The notes below the pieces were generated by a model. The model did no database searches, was not told the DNA's origin, and saw nothing but the letters and a program-made list of their open reading frames with translations. A DNA stretch of 64,000 nt from Microbacterium testaceum (GTDB lineage: Bacteria > Actinomycetota > Actinomycetes > Actinomycetales > Microbacteriaceae): positions 124,001 through 188,000 of the forward strand of contig NZ_CP121699.1 in the NCBI RefSeq assembly GCF_029761935.1, given 5' to 3'. This document shows positions 55,783 through 63,511 of the stretch, one piece after another. Numbering within the stretch: position 1 is the first letter of the stretch; each line of letters begins with the position of its first letter. The translations under genes were made by a program, and so were the position numbers.

Positions 55783-56585
55783 GTCACGAGACCCTCGGAA
55801 TCGCCGTCGCACAATTCGCGCCGTCGGCCTCTCGCGAAGGCAACCTCGCGGTCATCTCTGACCTTGCCCGCGTGGCCGCCGATCGCGGAGCCGACGTCGT
55901 CGTCTTCCCGGAGTACTCCAGTTACTTCGTCGACCCCTTCGATCCCTCGCTCGCCGAGAATGCTGAAGATCTCGACGGGTCGTTTGTGCGTACGCTGACG
56001 GCGCTCGCAGCCGAGCTCGACCTGGTCGTCGTTGCAGGCCTCCTCGAGAAGGCGGACGACGGTCGCCGGGTGCGGAACACCGTTGTAGCGGTAGGAGCCG
56101 GTGGCATTCGATCTGTGTATCGAAAGCTGCATCTGTACGACGCGTTCGGTCAGCGTGAGTCTGATTGGGTGGAGCCAGGGGAGATCGCACCGCCCCAGCT
56201 GTTCGAGGTGCGGGGCATGCGGTTCGGTCTGATGACGTGTTACGACCTGCGGTTCCCCGAGGTGTCGCGGACGCTGGCCGACGCAAGAGTCGACGTCGCA
56301 CTGGTTCCCGCCGAATGGGTGCGTGGTCCGCTGAAGGAGCACCATTGGACAACGCTGCTGTCCGCTAGAGCAATCGAGAACACGTTCTTCGTGGCCGCGG
56401 CCGATCACCCGCCACCGCTCGGTGTCGGGCATTCGATGATCGTCGACCCGCAGGGCGTCACGCTAGCTCAGGTCGGCACCGCGACTGGTGTGGCGATGGC
56501 GCACATCGATCGGGCCGTGATCGCGCGTGTGCGACGTGTGAACCCCGCGCTGGAGTTGCGGCGCTATCGCGTCACGCCCCGCTAG
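55779..56585 (+). CDS. carbon-nitrogen hydrolase (nitrilase superfamily)
   Basis: The 268-residue enzyme shows the complete catalytic triad: Glu45 in VVFPEYSSYF, Lys116 in VYRKLHLYDAFG and Cys154 in LMTCYDLRFPE. Length and motifs fit the Nit1/Nit2-like omega-amidase or deaminated-glutathione amidase branch. The last residues (VNPALELRRYRV) resemble the family's C-terminal strand. It would hydrolyse a small amide; the exact substrate cannot be settled. It is coupled to the DUF6328 gene. Confidence 0.9.
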   Translation: MSHETLGIAVAQFAPSASREGNLAVISDLARVAADRGADVVVFPEYSSYFVDPFDPSLAENAEDLDGSFVRTLTALAAELDLVVVAGLLEKADDGRRVRNTVVAVGAGGIRSVYRKLHLYDAFGQRESDWVEPGEIAPPQLFEVRGMRFGLMTCYDLRFPEVSRTLADARVDVALVPAEWVRGPLKEHHWTTLLSARAIENTFFVAAADHPPPLGVGHSMIVDPQGVTLAQVGTATGVAMAHIDRAVIARVRRVNPALELRRYRVTPR

Positions 56586-56626
56586 GGCGGCGGATGCCAT
56601 ATTTCAGGAGGAATATCGCAGCGCCG

Positions 56627-56655
56627 GAGGCGGGGTCGCATTGAGTCCCCGCCTC
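56627..56655 (+). terminator. terminator of the nitrilase-family gene
   Basis: Arms gaggcgggg (56627-56635) and ccccgcctc (56647-56655) are perfectly complementary, about 40 bases after the stop. Confidence 0.55.
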
Positions 56656-57172
56656 AGGCTGCATCCACGAAGAAATTCAGCCTCGCTGCCGCGCCAGAGT
56701 CAAAGGTGCGGGTAAGGGCGTGACTCGCCTCAGATACAGACCGGTACCACCGCTTCGTCAGTGTTCTCACTACAGCCCGGGCCCGTGCGAAGTTCTGATC
56801 CAAAACTTCGAAGTGTGACGGCCGATCGTAACGCTGGTCAGCATCACAGCCGCCTCGCAGCACTCTGGAGACAAGCGCGGTCGGCGGATGACAGGAACCC
56901 TCGATGCACCCGTCCGCGAGAGCGGGTTTTCCGAGCACCGGATCTCATTCGAGAGCAGCGGCGGTGGGTTCCCCACCAGGCTCCTGCCGTCGACCCCGTC
57001 CAGGCTCTCACCTCGGGCGGGCTGCACGCACTCCCCACCACCCGATAGACAGACTCGGCCGACCACACCGCCCGCGAATTCGACGGCAACATAATCGTCG
57101 TTGCAGGCGGCGAGGGCTGTGGGCTCGCCTACATCGGAGCCCTCAGCCTCTCACCCTCTTTGAGGGGGTGCT
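56656..57172. other. 517-base gap between nitrilase-family and O-antigen ligase genes, no intact gene
   Basis: The convergent gap contains only weak frames. A 94-codon minus-strand frame (56654-56938) ends in the plausible protein-like stretch EVLDQNFARARAVVRTLTKR, and a plus-strand stretch near 57085 reads NIIVVAGGEGCGLAYIGAL. Neither has a start site or a recognised family. They may be remnants of polysaccharide genes. A small hairpin (caccctc, gagggggtg, near 57150-57170) could end the O-antigen ligase gene. Confidence 0.4.
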
Positions 57173-58432
57173 CTAACGAACTCGGTCTTTCATCGCGGCG
57201 CTGACCGTTCCAACTGACACATGATTCAACCTTGTGTCTCGCCGATGCGGACGGAAATGAGCAGGTCGTGGTTGAAGTGTCCCCCGCGGGACCCGGGACC
57301 GCGCCGCGATAGCCGCAAAGACGAGAGTTAGCGTGGCAAGCGCGTACCAGCTCATGAAGTCGAACGACATGCCCATCCCCAGCAGCCCGATCCAGCCAGG
57401 CAGATACCGACGGCTGGATCGGACTGTCAGGCCAACGAGAAAGACGACCGCCATCGCAAAGCCGATGAGCCCACCTTGAGCGAGGAAGCTTACGTACTGG
57501 TTGTCGATCGTGTAGAAGCCGTCGTTGAAGAAATAGCCCGACGTGTAGAGGTTCCGCACGTCGTACCCGCTACCAAAAAGAGCCTGCGGGGCGTCTCTAC
57601 CGAAAGCGAGCAAGGGAAACGCGGCGATGGAGTTGAGTCGATGGCCTGCATTGCGCTGGTCGAACTCTTGCTCGAAGACTGCGGCGGGAAGCCCTCCGGC
57701 GAAGAGTATGAGCGTCGCTGCGGCGGCTATCAAGATCGCGAAGGTGACCCCGATGAGGGTTGACCGGTTTAGGAACCAGTAGAGGACAATCAGCGCGGCG
57801 ATTGCGGCTGAGGATGCGCTTCCTGTGAGCACCACCCCAAGGAGGAAGATACCCATCAACACCATGCGTATCGCGGCGTTCGATTGACGCGCGCACATAA
57901 AGCCCAGAGCGATGAGCAGAACAAAGCTCAGCGCGAGGGGGTGGGCAAGCGTTCCCTGCGCTCGCGCAGCACCCTCGAAGAAAGGGTTCTCCGGCGATAG
58001 ACGGAAGGGCGTGCCCAGAAAGACTCCGGTCTTAAGAAACACCTCTCCCACCGCCAGTGCCGTCTCGGCTACCGCGATGATGATAACGACCCGAACAACG
58101 CCGCGCTTCTCGGCGACTGTCGCGCTGCACGCTGCCCAGTAGGCGGGGATGGTAATTGCGCCAATGAGCAGAGAGAACGGGTTGGCTTCGGTGAACACCA
58201 GCGATGAGATGGTCACAAGCAGGTAGAAGCCCACGAGCGGCCACACGAACGGTGGACGCTTCATACGGTCGTGTGCAACTGTGATGCCCGTGACGAGCGC
58301 GAAGAACGCCCCGGCTATTGGGTAAAAGCTCCCGAGCGGAAGATGCGCCAACGCGGACGACGGCACAAGGGTCAATATGGCGATTGCAACGCCAAGACCA
58401 ACGGCTAAGGCCCGACCGGGTTTCTCAACCAT
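57173..58432 (-). CDS. O-antigen ligase / Wzy-type polymerase family protein
   Basis: From the ATG at 58432 the protein has 419 residues with about ten membrane helices. A large extracellular loop (about 240-310) contains the Wzy_C-like stretch GHRLNSIAAFPLLAFG and LFGSGYDVRNLY...TIDNQYVSFLAQGGLIG, matching the G-x-G...D/N-Q-Y pattern of O-antigen ligase/polymerase proteins. The last 40 residues are basic. It probably joins lipid-linked repeat units. It is the only polysaccharide gene to the right of the tRNA and the nitrilase-family gene, and follows a tiny membrane gene. Confidence 0.85.
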   Translation of the reverse strand: MVEKPGRALAVGLGVAIAILTLVPSSALAHLPLGSFYPIAGAFFALVTGITVAHDRMKRPPFVWPLVGFYLLVTISSLVFTEANPFSLLIGAITIPAYWAACSATVAEKRGVVRVVIIIAVAETALAVGEVFLKTGVFLGTPFRLSPENPFFEGAARAQGTLAHPLALSFVLLIALGFMCARQSNAAIRMVLMGIFLLGVVLTGSASSAAIAALIVLYWFLNRSTLIGVTFAILIAAAATLILFAGGLPAAVFEQEFDQRNAGHRLNSIAAFPLLAFGRDAPQALFGSGYDVRNLYTSGYFFNDGFYTIDNQYVSFLAQGGLIGFAMAVVFLVGLTVRSSRRYLPGWIGLLGMGMSFDFMSWYALATLTLVFAAIAARSRVPRGTLQPRPAHFRPHRRDTRLNHVSVGTVSAAMKDRVR

Positions 58433-58619
58433 CGTGGGCCGCGGCGCGCATGTCATCGATCGCTTGCAGCGCAGCGACAACCGCCCCGCTGGAGGCGAAG
58501 GACACGCTCAGGAGGACCACGTAACCGAGGCTCCAGCCTAAGAGCGCCCCCAGAAGCGTCGGCGTGAGGCCCGCGAGGACGGCGTAGGCGCCTACATTCG
58601 CCCGCGCTTCCGTCTTCAT
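58425..58619 (-). CDS. small two-helix membrane protein overlapping the ligase start
   Basis: The 64-residue frame begins MKTEARANVGAYAVLAGLTP and contains two hydrophobic helices (about 10-27 and 30-50), with a charged end AIDDMRAAAHDG. It overlaps the ligase ATG by eight bases. It may be a genuine small membrane partner or the leftover end of a larger membrane protein. I recognise no family. The ATG has no strong ribosome binding site. Confidence 0.4.
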   Translation of the reverse strand: MKTEARANVGAYAVLAGLTPTLLGALLGWSLGYVVLLSVSFASSGAVVAALQAIDDMRAAAHDG

Positions 58620-59133
58620 GGCGACAACGGTACAGCAACCCCCGACTGCCTTTCGTGAATCGTCTACCGAGGGCGATGGATGGTTTTCCCGCGAAATGAT
58701 GTCCTGCCCAGACGACGGCGAGCGGAAAAGCAGCGGTTACGACAGCAAGTACGGGAGCTGGCAGCCGGATTGAGACGACTCCCCCGTGGTGACCTATCCG
58801 ACCAATGAGGGAGCGTACTGGGGCAGCTGAGTTCGAGCGGCTGTCAGAGAGGCTGTCCCGCGATGCCGTCGATGTTCGATCAGGCCGGCAGGATCTACTG
58901 CTGTGTCGGCCATGGCCGGACCATGCCGACCCCCATTTAAGTGGCGGTATCAGCCACTACGAACCTGCGCAGGTCACGCTCAAACTGTGCCGGCTCGGCC
59001 TCGAGCGCACCTTTCGGTTATAAGTTGCCAGAGCTCAAGAAATACCGGCCGTTCGCGCTTAGTGGGCCACTGCCGAGACGGGCGTTGAGTAGACCACATC
59101 GGCCGACTCGTTGCGTCCTGACCGCCCAGTGCC
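58620..59133. other. 514-base gap without an intact gene
   Basis: No frame has start, motif or composition support. A 72-codon plus-strand frame (58805-59023) and several shorter ones are present. Short inverted repeats occur (for example gtggc/gccac near 58941-58957). The base composition resembles the polysaccharide region to the left, and the gap ends at the broken aminotransferase gene. It probably marks the right edge of the foreign region and may hold decayed sequence. Confidence 0.4.
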
Positions 59134-60341
59134 TCAGTTGAACGTCATCCCCGCCAACCGCCCCACCGCATCCTCCAACACCTTCACCCGCTTGCACGCC
59201 GCGAATCGCACCAGCGTGGCGTAGTCGCCGCGGTGCTCCGGCGTGACGAACGCCGTGAGCGGAATCCCGACTACCCCTGCGCGGGCGGGCAGCTCGCGGC
59301 AGAACGCGTCGGCGTCGGTGGCGCCGAGGGGGGGGCGGCATCCACCACCGTGAAGTACGAGCCCGCGGGGGAGGAGACGTCGAACCCCGCCGCGCGGAGC
59401 CCCGTGCCCAGCAGGGCGGCCTTGGCGGCCATCTCCGACGCGACCGAGGCGAAGAAGGCATCGGGCAGGCGCAGGCCGACGGCGATCGCCGGTTGAAAGG
59501 GCGACCCACCCACGTAGGTCAGGTACTGCTTGACCGCGAGCACGGCCGACACGAGGTCGGCGGGGCCGGTGACCCAGCCGGTCTTCCATCCGGTCAGCGA
59601 GAACGTCTTGCCGCCCGACGAGATCGACAGCGTCCGCTCGGCCGCCCCGGGGAGAGTCGCGATCGGCACGTGCGGCCCGTCGAACACCAGGTGCTCGTAC
59701 ACCTCGTCAGTGACGATGATCGCGTCGTGCCGGTGGGCGAGGCGTACGACCTCGTCGAGCACCTCGGGAGAGAACACCGTGCCCGTCGGGTTGTGCGGGT
59801 CGTTCACGAGGATCACGCGCGTGCGGTCGGTGACGGCGGATGCCAACCGCTCGAGGTCGGGCTGGAAGTCGGGCCACCGCAGGGGCACCGGCACGAGCGT
59901 GGCGCCCGAGAGGGCCACGCAGGCCGCGTACGAGTCGTAGTAGGGCTCGAACACCACGACCTCGTCGTCGGGGGAGTCCACCAGGGCGAGCAGGGTCGCG
60001 GCGAGTGCCTCGGTCGCCCCGACCGTGATGAGCACCTCGCGCTGCGGGTCGAGCTCGATCCCGTAGAAGCGCTGCTGGTGCTCGGCGACGGCGGCCAACA
60101 GGTCGGGAAAGCCGCGCCCCGGCGCGTACTGGTTGACGCCCGACGAGATGGCCGCGCGGGCGGCATCCAGAACCGCTTCGGGCCCGTCCTCGTCGGGAAA
60201 ACCCTGCCCCAGGTTGAGAGCCCCGGTCGCGGTGGCGAGGGCGCTCATCTCGGCGAAGATGGTGGGAACCGACGAGCCGTCGGGCGCGAGCAGACCCGCG
60301 CCGCGAGCGGTGCGCTGCCAAGCGCCGGGGATGTGTCGCAT
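59134..60341 (-). pseudogene. class I/II aminotransferase with a single-base frameshift
   Basis: Residues from the ATG at 60341 read as a PLP-dependent fold-type I aminotransferase: ALNLGQGFPDEDGPEAVL, NQYAPGRGFPDL, NDPHNPTGTVFS, VTDEVYEHLVFD and the PLP-lysine motif SISSGGKTFSLTGWKTGWV. At 59328-59335 a run of eight G (C on the coding strand) shifts the frame, and the short reading stops at 59271. Deleting one G restores a natural C-terminus that continues to 59134 (LGATDADAFCRELPARAG to VLEDAVGRLAGMTFN). It is either a true frameshift mutation or a sequencing error in a homopolymer. Intact relatives are kynurenine or N-succinyldiaminopimelate aminotransferase-like. Confidence 0.85.
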
Positions 60342-60347
60342 GGATCC

Positions 60348-60353
60348 AGGATG
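60348..60353 (-). promoter_or_regulatory. leaderless -10-like element of the aminotransferase gene
   Basis: On the minus strand CATCCT (fits NANNNT) is followed by ggatcc and the ATG at 60341. This is weak evidence alone; it follows the pattern of the other starts. Confidence 0.3.
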
Positions 60354-60489
60354 CCGCACCCCCGCGCAACGCAAGCGGGAATGCCACGCGGGTCTCTCCT
60401 GCTAGACCCATAGAGACGGCCCACGCCCGTCATAGGTGGTCCACAGGATCGGTGGTCATCGTAGAAGCACCTGGAACAAGGAGCATCCC

Positions 60490-62019
60490 ATGAGCGACAA
60501 CACGGACAACCGCCCCGCGGGCGACCACAACAGCCACCTCGACAACTCCGCCGCGAACGGCGCCGTTCCCGCGTCGCCGCAGCCCGAGTCCACCACCCCC
60601 GCGGTGCCGCGCTACGACGTGCCGCCGGTGCCCACGCGTTCGCCGGCCTCGGCCGCCGCCGCCTGGCCCCCGCCCGCCGCCGGCACCGCACCGCAGCACC
60701 CCGGTTACGCCTCGGCCCCCTCGGGCGCGACGACGCCGACCGGTCAGGCCTTCGGCCCCGCCGCCACCGACGCACACCCCACCCTCGCGATGCCGTCATC
60801 GACGTCGACCGCCCCCCGCAAGAAGAGCTCGGTGCCGCGCGTCGCGGCCCTGCTCGTCGCGGCCGCCCTCGTCGGCGGTGGCGCGGGCCTCGGCGGCACC
60901 TACGCCGGCCTCAACCTCTGGGGCGGCTCGAGCACCTCCGCGGCGTCGGGACCCTCGGCCATCACGGTCAACAACCCCGACAGCGTCAACAACACCTCGG
61001 CGGTCGCCGCAAAGGTCGTCCCCAGCGTCGTCACCATCAGCGCGACGGCCGGGCAGTCGGGCGGCACCGGTTCGGGCGTGATCCTCAGCCAGGACGGCTA
61101 CGTGCTCACCAACACGCACGTGGTCACCCTCGACGGTCAAAGCGGCAGCGCAAAGATCTCGGTCACCACCTCGGACGGCAGGGTCTACTCGGCCAAGGTC
61201 GTCGGCACCGACCCCACCTACGACCTCGCCGTCATCAAGCTCGACAACGCCTCGGGTCTGACCCCCATCGAGTGGGCCGACTCGTCCAAGCTCAACGTCG
61301 GCGACAACGCCATCGCGATCGGCGCCCCGCTCGACCTGCCCAACACCGTCACGACCGGCATCGTCAGCGCGCTGAACCGTTCGATCCAGGTCGCCTCGTC
61401 AGCCGCCCCGAGCGACGGCACCGACCAGCAGCAGCAGGAGCCGGGTCAGGAGAGCCCGTTCCGCTTCGACTTCGGTCAGGGCCAGCAGCAGCAGTCCGCC
61501 AACCAGACGATCAAGATCGCCGTCATCCAGACCGACGCCGCCATCAACCCCGGCAACTCCGGTGGAGCGCTCGTCAACAACGAGGGCAAGCTGATCGGCA
61601 TCAACGTCGCCATCGCGAGCGCCGGCGGATCGTCGTCGGGCGGACAGTCCGGCAACATCGGCGTCGGCTTCTCGATCCCCTCCGACATCGCCAAGCGCAT
61701 CTCGCAGGAGATCATCGACAACGGCTCCGCCACGCACGGCCTGCTGGGTGCCTCGGTTCAGGATGCCGCCTCCATCCAGGGAGCGACCACGACCGGTGCC
61801 TACATCGCCGACGTCTCCAGCGGAGGGGCGGCGCAGGCGGCCGGACTCCAGAAGGGCGACGTGATCACCAAGGTCAACGGCATCCCGGTGACGAACTCCA
61901 TCGACCTCACCGCCCAGGTGCGCGCGCTCGCCGCGGGCAGCAAGGCCGAGATCACCTACAACCGCTCCGGCCAGGAGAAGACCGCCGAGGTCACCCTGGG
62001 CTCGATGCCCACGAGCTGA
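60490..62019 (+). CDS. HtrA/DegP-type membrane-anchored serine protease
   Basis: The 509-residue protein starts at an ATG with the site aaggag seven bases upstream. A 115-residue Pro/Ala/Thr-rich cytoplasmic segment precedes one membrane helix (about 117-138). The chymotrypsin-like domain has His210 (VLTNTHVV), Asp245 (TYDLAVIKL) and Ser357 (NPGNSGGAL). A Gln-rich loop (about 313-338) interrupts it. One PDZ domain ends the protein (about 405-505; GLLGASVQD, GLQKGDVITKVNG). It degrades or refolds misfolded envelope proteins. Confidence 0.92.
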   Translation: MSDNTDNRPAGDHNSHLDNSAANGAVPASPQPESTTPAVPRYDVPPVPTRSPASAAAAWPPPAAGTAPQHPGYASAPSGATTPTGQAFGPAATDAHPTLAMPSSTSTAPRKKSSVPRVAALLVAAALVGGGAGLGGTYAGLNLWGGSSTSAASGPSAITVNNPDSVNNTSAVAAKVVPSVVTISATAGQSGGTGSGVILSQDGYVLTNTHVVTLDGQSGSAKISVTTSDGRVYSAKVVGTDPTYDLAVIKLDNASGLTPIEWADSSKLNVGDNAIAIGAPLDLPNTVTTGIVSALNRSIQVASSAAPSDGTDQQQQEPGQESPFRFDFGQGQQQQSANQTIKIAVIQTDAAINPGNSGGALVNNEGKLIGINVAIASAGGSSSGGQSGNIGVGFSIPSDIAKRISQEIIDNGSATHGLLGASVQDAASIQGATTTGAYIADVSSGGAAQAAGLQKGDVITKVNGIPVTNSIDLTAQVRALAAGSKAEITYNRSGQEKTAEVTLGSMPTS

Positions 62020-62037
62020 CCCGCTCCGAGCGACGAA

Positions 62038-62071
62038 AACGCCACCCCGCCAGACAGTGCGGGGTGGCGTT
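62038..62071. terminator. bidirectional terminator between htrA-like and maltokinase genes
   Basis: Arms aacgccaccccgc (62038-62050) and gcggggtggcgtt (62059-62071) form a perfect 13-base pair with an eight-base loop. It is followed by ctcgt on the plus strand and preceded by aa (tt on the minus strand). It sits between two convergent stops 72 bases apart. Confidence 0.8.
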
Positions 62072-62090
62072 CTCGTGATGAAGTGAGCGG

Positions 62091-63434
62091 TCAGCGCAGG
62101 GGTGCCAGGCGCCCGATGGCGGCGAGGGGGATACCCACCCAGTCCGGGCGATTTCGCGTCTCGTAGATCGCTTCGTACACGGCCTTGTCGAGCTCGAACG
62201 CCTCGAGCAGAGGATCGTCGTCGGTGCGGGGGCGACGCGTCGTGTCGGCGTATCCGTCGAGGAAGGCCTGCTGCGCGGCGATGACCCACGCGCGCACGGC
62301 CTCGCCGTCGTCGTCGGCCACGGCACCCGAGACGTAGTCGAACGAGCGGAGCATGCCGGCCACGTCGCGGACCGCGACATCGGGCTGGAGGCGCTCGTTG
62401 ATCGGACGAAGGGGCTCACCCTCGAAGTCGAGGAGCACCCATCCGTTCGAGGGCGTGTCGAGCACCTGACCGAGGTGCAGATCGCCGTGGATCCGCTGCA
62501 GAGCAGGCCATTTCGCGGCCAGAGCGCGGGCGTAGACGTCGCGGATCTGCTCCTCGTAGGGCTGCAGAGCGGGCACTTCCCCGAGCGCGATCGTCAGTCG
62601 TCGCTCCCACGCGCCGGTGATGGCGGAGCGGTCGGCCTCGCTCGGATCGAGGGTCGAGAACTGCTCGGCGAGTGCCACGTGCATGCCGGCGACGCTCGCT
62701 CCGAGGGCGTACGCGCGGTCGGCGAAGTCCTCTCCGGCGGCCGCGGCGTCGAGCGCGACGCGCCACGCGTCTTCGACTCCCTCAAAGAATTCCTGCGCGA
62801 AAGCGAGCGATCCGCTGACCGGAACACCCTCGGGCGTCATCCAGATTCCGCGGACTTCGCCGATCGCTCCGGGCACGAAAGCGGCCCCTCCGGCGGCCAG
62901 GGCGGACTGCAGCTCGACGTCAGGATTGATGCCCGGATTCACCTGTCGGAACAACTTGCAGATGACGGGCAGACCCGGCTCTTCACCCTCGGGCCGGTAG
63001 ATGATCGAGGTGTTCGACTGCTCGCCGCTCAGCACGCGCGCGGTCATCTGCGGAGCCAACGCCCGCCCGCCCGTCGCCCCGAGCGGAATGCCCCGGAACC
63101 CGTCCTCGTCCGAACCCACCTCGCCGCCGACCGTCACCAACGCGTACAGCGCATCGGTGAAGGCGGGGTCGGTCGTGGCATCCGTCCACACGAGCCCGTC
63201 GTCGGCGGCGCCGATCAGACTCCCGGGAGGAACGGACCCCTCCGGCCGGCGCGCAACCGGCACCTGGTACACGATCGCCGGGTGCACGGCTTCGTCGCGC
63301 ACCAGCAGCAGTCGCGCATCGGCGGCATCGAGCGGCCAGTCGGCCACGAGAGTCAGCCGCGGATCGCGGCCCTTCGTGCCGTACCAGCGCTGACGCGGCA
63401 TCCAGACAGCGAGGAGATCGAGGAGGTCGCCCAT
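62091..63434 (-). CDS. maltokinase (Mak/Pep2-like phosphotransferase)
   Basis: The 447-residue protein begins with the maltokinase N-terminal cap, LLAVWMPRQRWYGTKGRDPRL (about 7-27). The kinase motifs are QRIHGDLHLGQVL (catalytic Asp, about 318-330), GWVLLDFEGEPLRPI (metal Asp) and VRDVAGMLRSFDYVSGAV. It phosphorylates maltose to maltose 1-phosphate with ATP in the GlgE alpha-glucan pathway. The glgE/treS partners usually found beside it are not in the window and may lie beyond the left end of its operon. It starts with a leaderless-type promoter. Confidence 0.9.
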   Translation of the reverse strand: MGDLLDLLAVWMPRQRWYGTKGRDPRLTLVADWPLDAADARLLLVRDEAVHPAIVYQVPVARRPEGSVPPGSLIGAADDGLVWTDATTDPAFTDALYALVTVGGEVGSDEDGFRGIPLGATGGRALAPQMTARVLSGEQSNTSIIYRPEGEEPGLPVICKLFRQVNPGINPDVELQSALAAGGAAFVPGAIGEVRGIWMTPEGVPVSGSLAFAQEFFEGVEDAWRVALDAAAAGEDFADRAYALGASVAGMHVALAEQFSTLDPSEADRSAITGAWERRLTIALGEVPALQPYEEQIRDVYARALAAKWPALQRIHGDLHLGQVLDTPSNGWVLLDFEGEPLRPINERLQPDVAVRDVAGMLRSFDYVSGAVADDDGEAVRAWVIAAQQAFLDGYADTTRRPRTDDDPLLEAFELDKAVYEAIYETRNRPDWVGIPLAAIGRLAPLR

Positions 63435-63440
63435 GTCGCG

Positions 63441-63446
63441 AGGCTA
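63441..63446 (-). promoter_or_regulatory. leaderless -10 element of the maltokinase gene
   Basis: On the minus strand TAGCCT is followed by cgcgac and the ATG at 63434. The six-base spacing fits the pattern. Confidence 0.5.
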
Positions 63447-63511
63447 ACGCGCGGGTCTTCGCATCGCGAAGGTCTTGCGCGCGCCCCCGTGTCGATGAGA
63501 AAGGGTGAGCC

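Noticed and set aside
58805..59023. 72-codon plus-strand frame in the gap before the aminotransferase
   Set aside because: It has no ribosome binding site, motif or conserved start. It may be decayed sequence but not a gene I can support.
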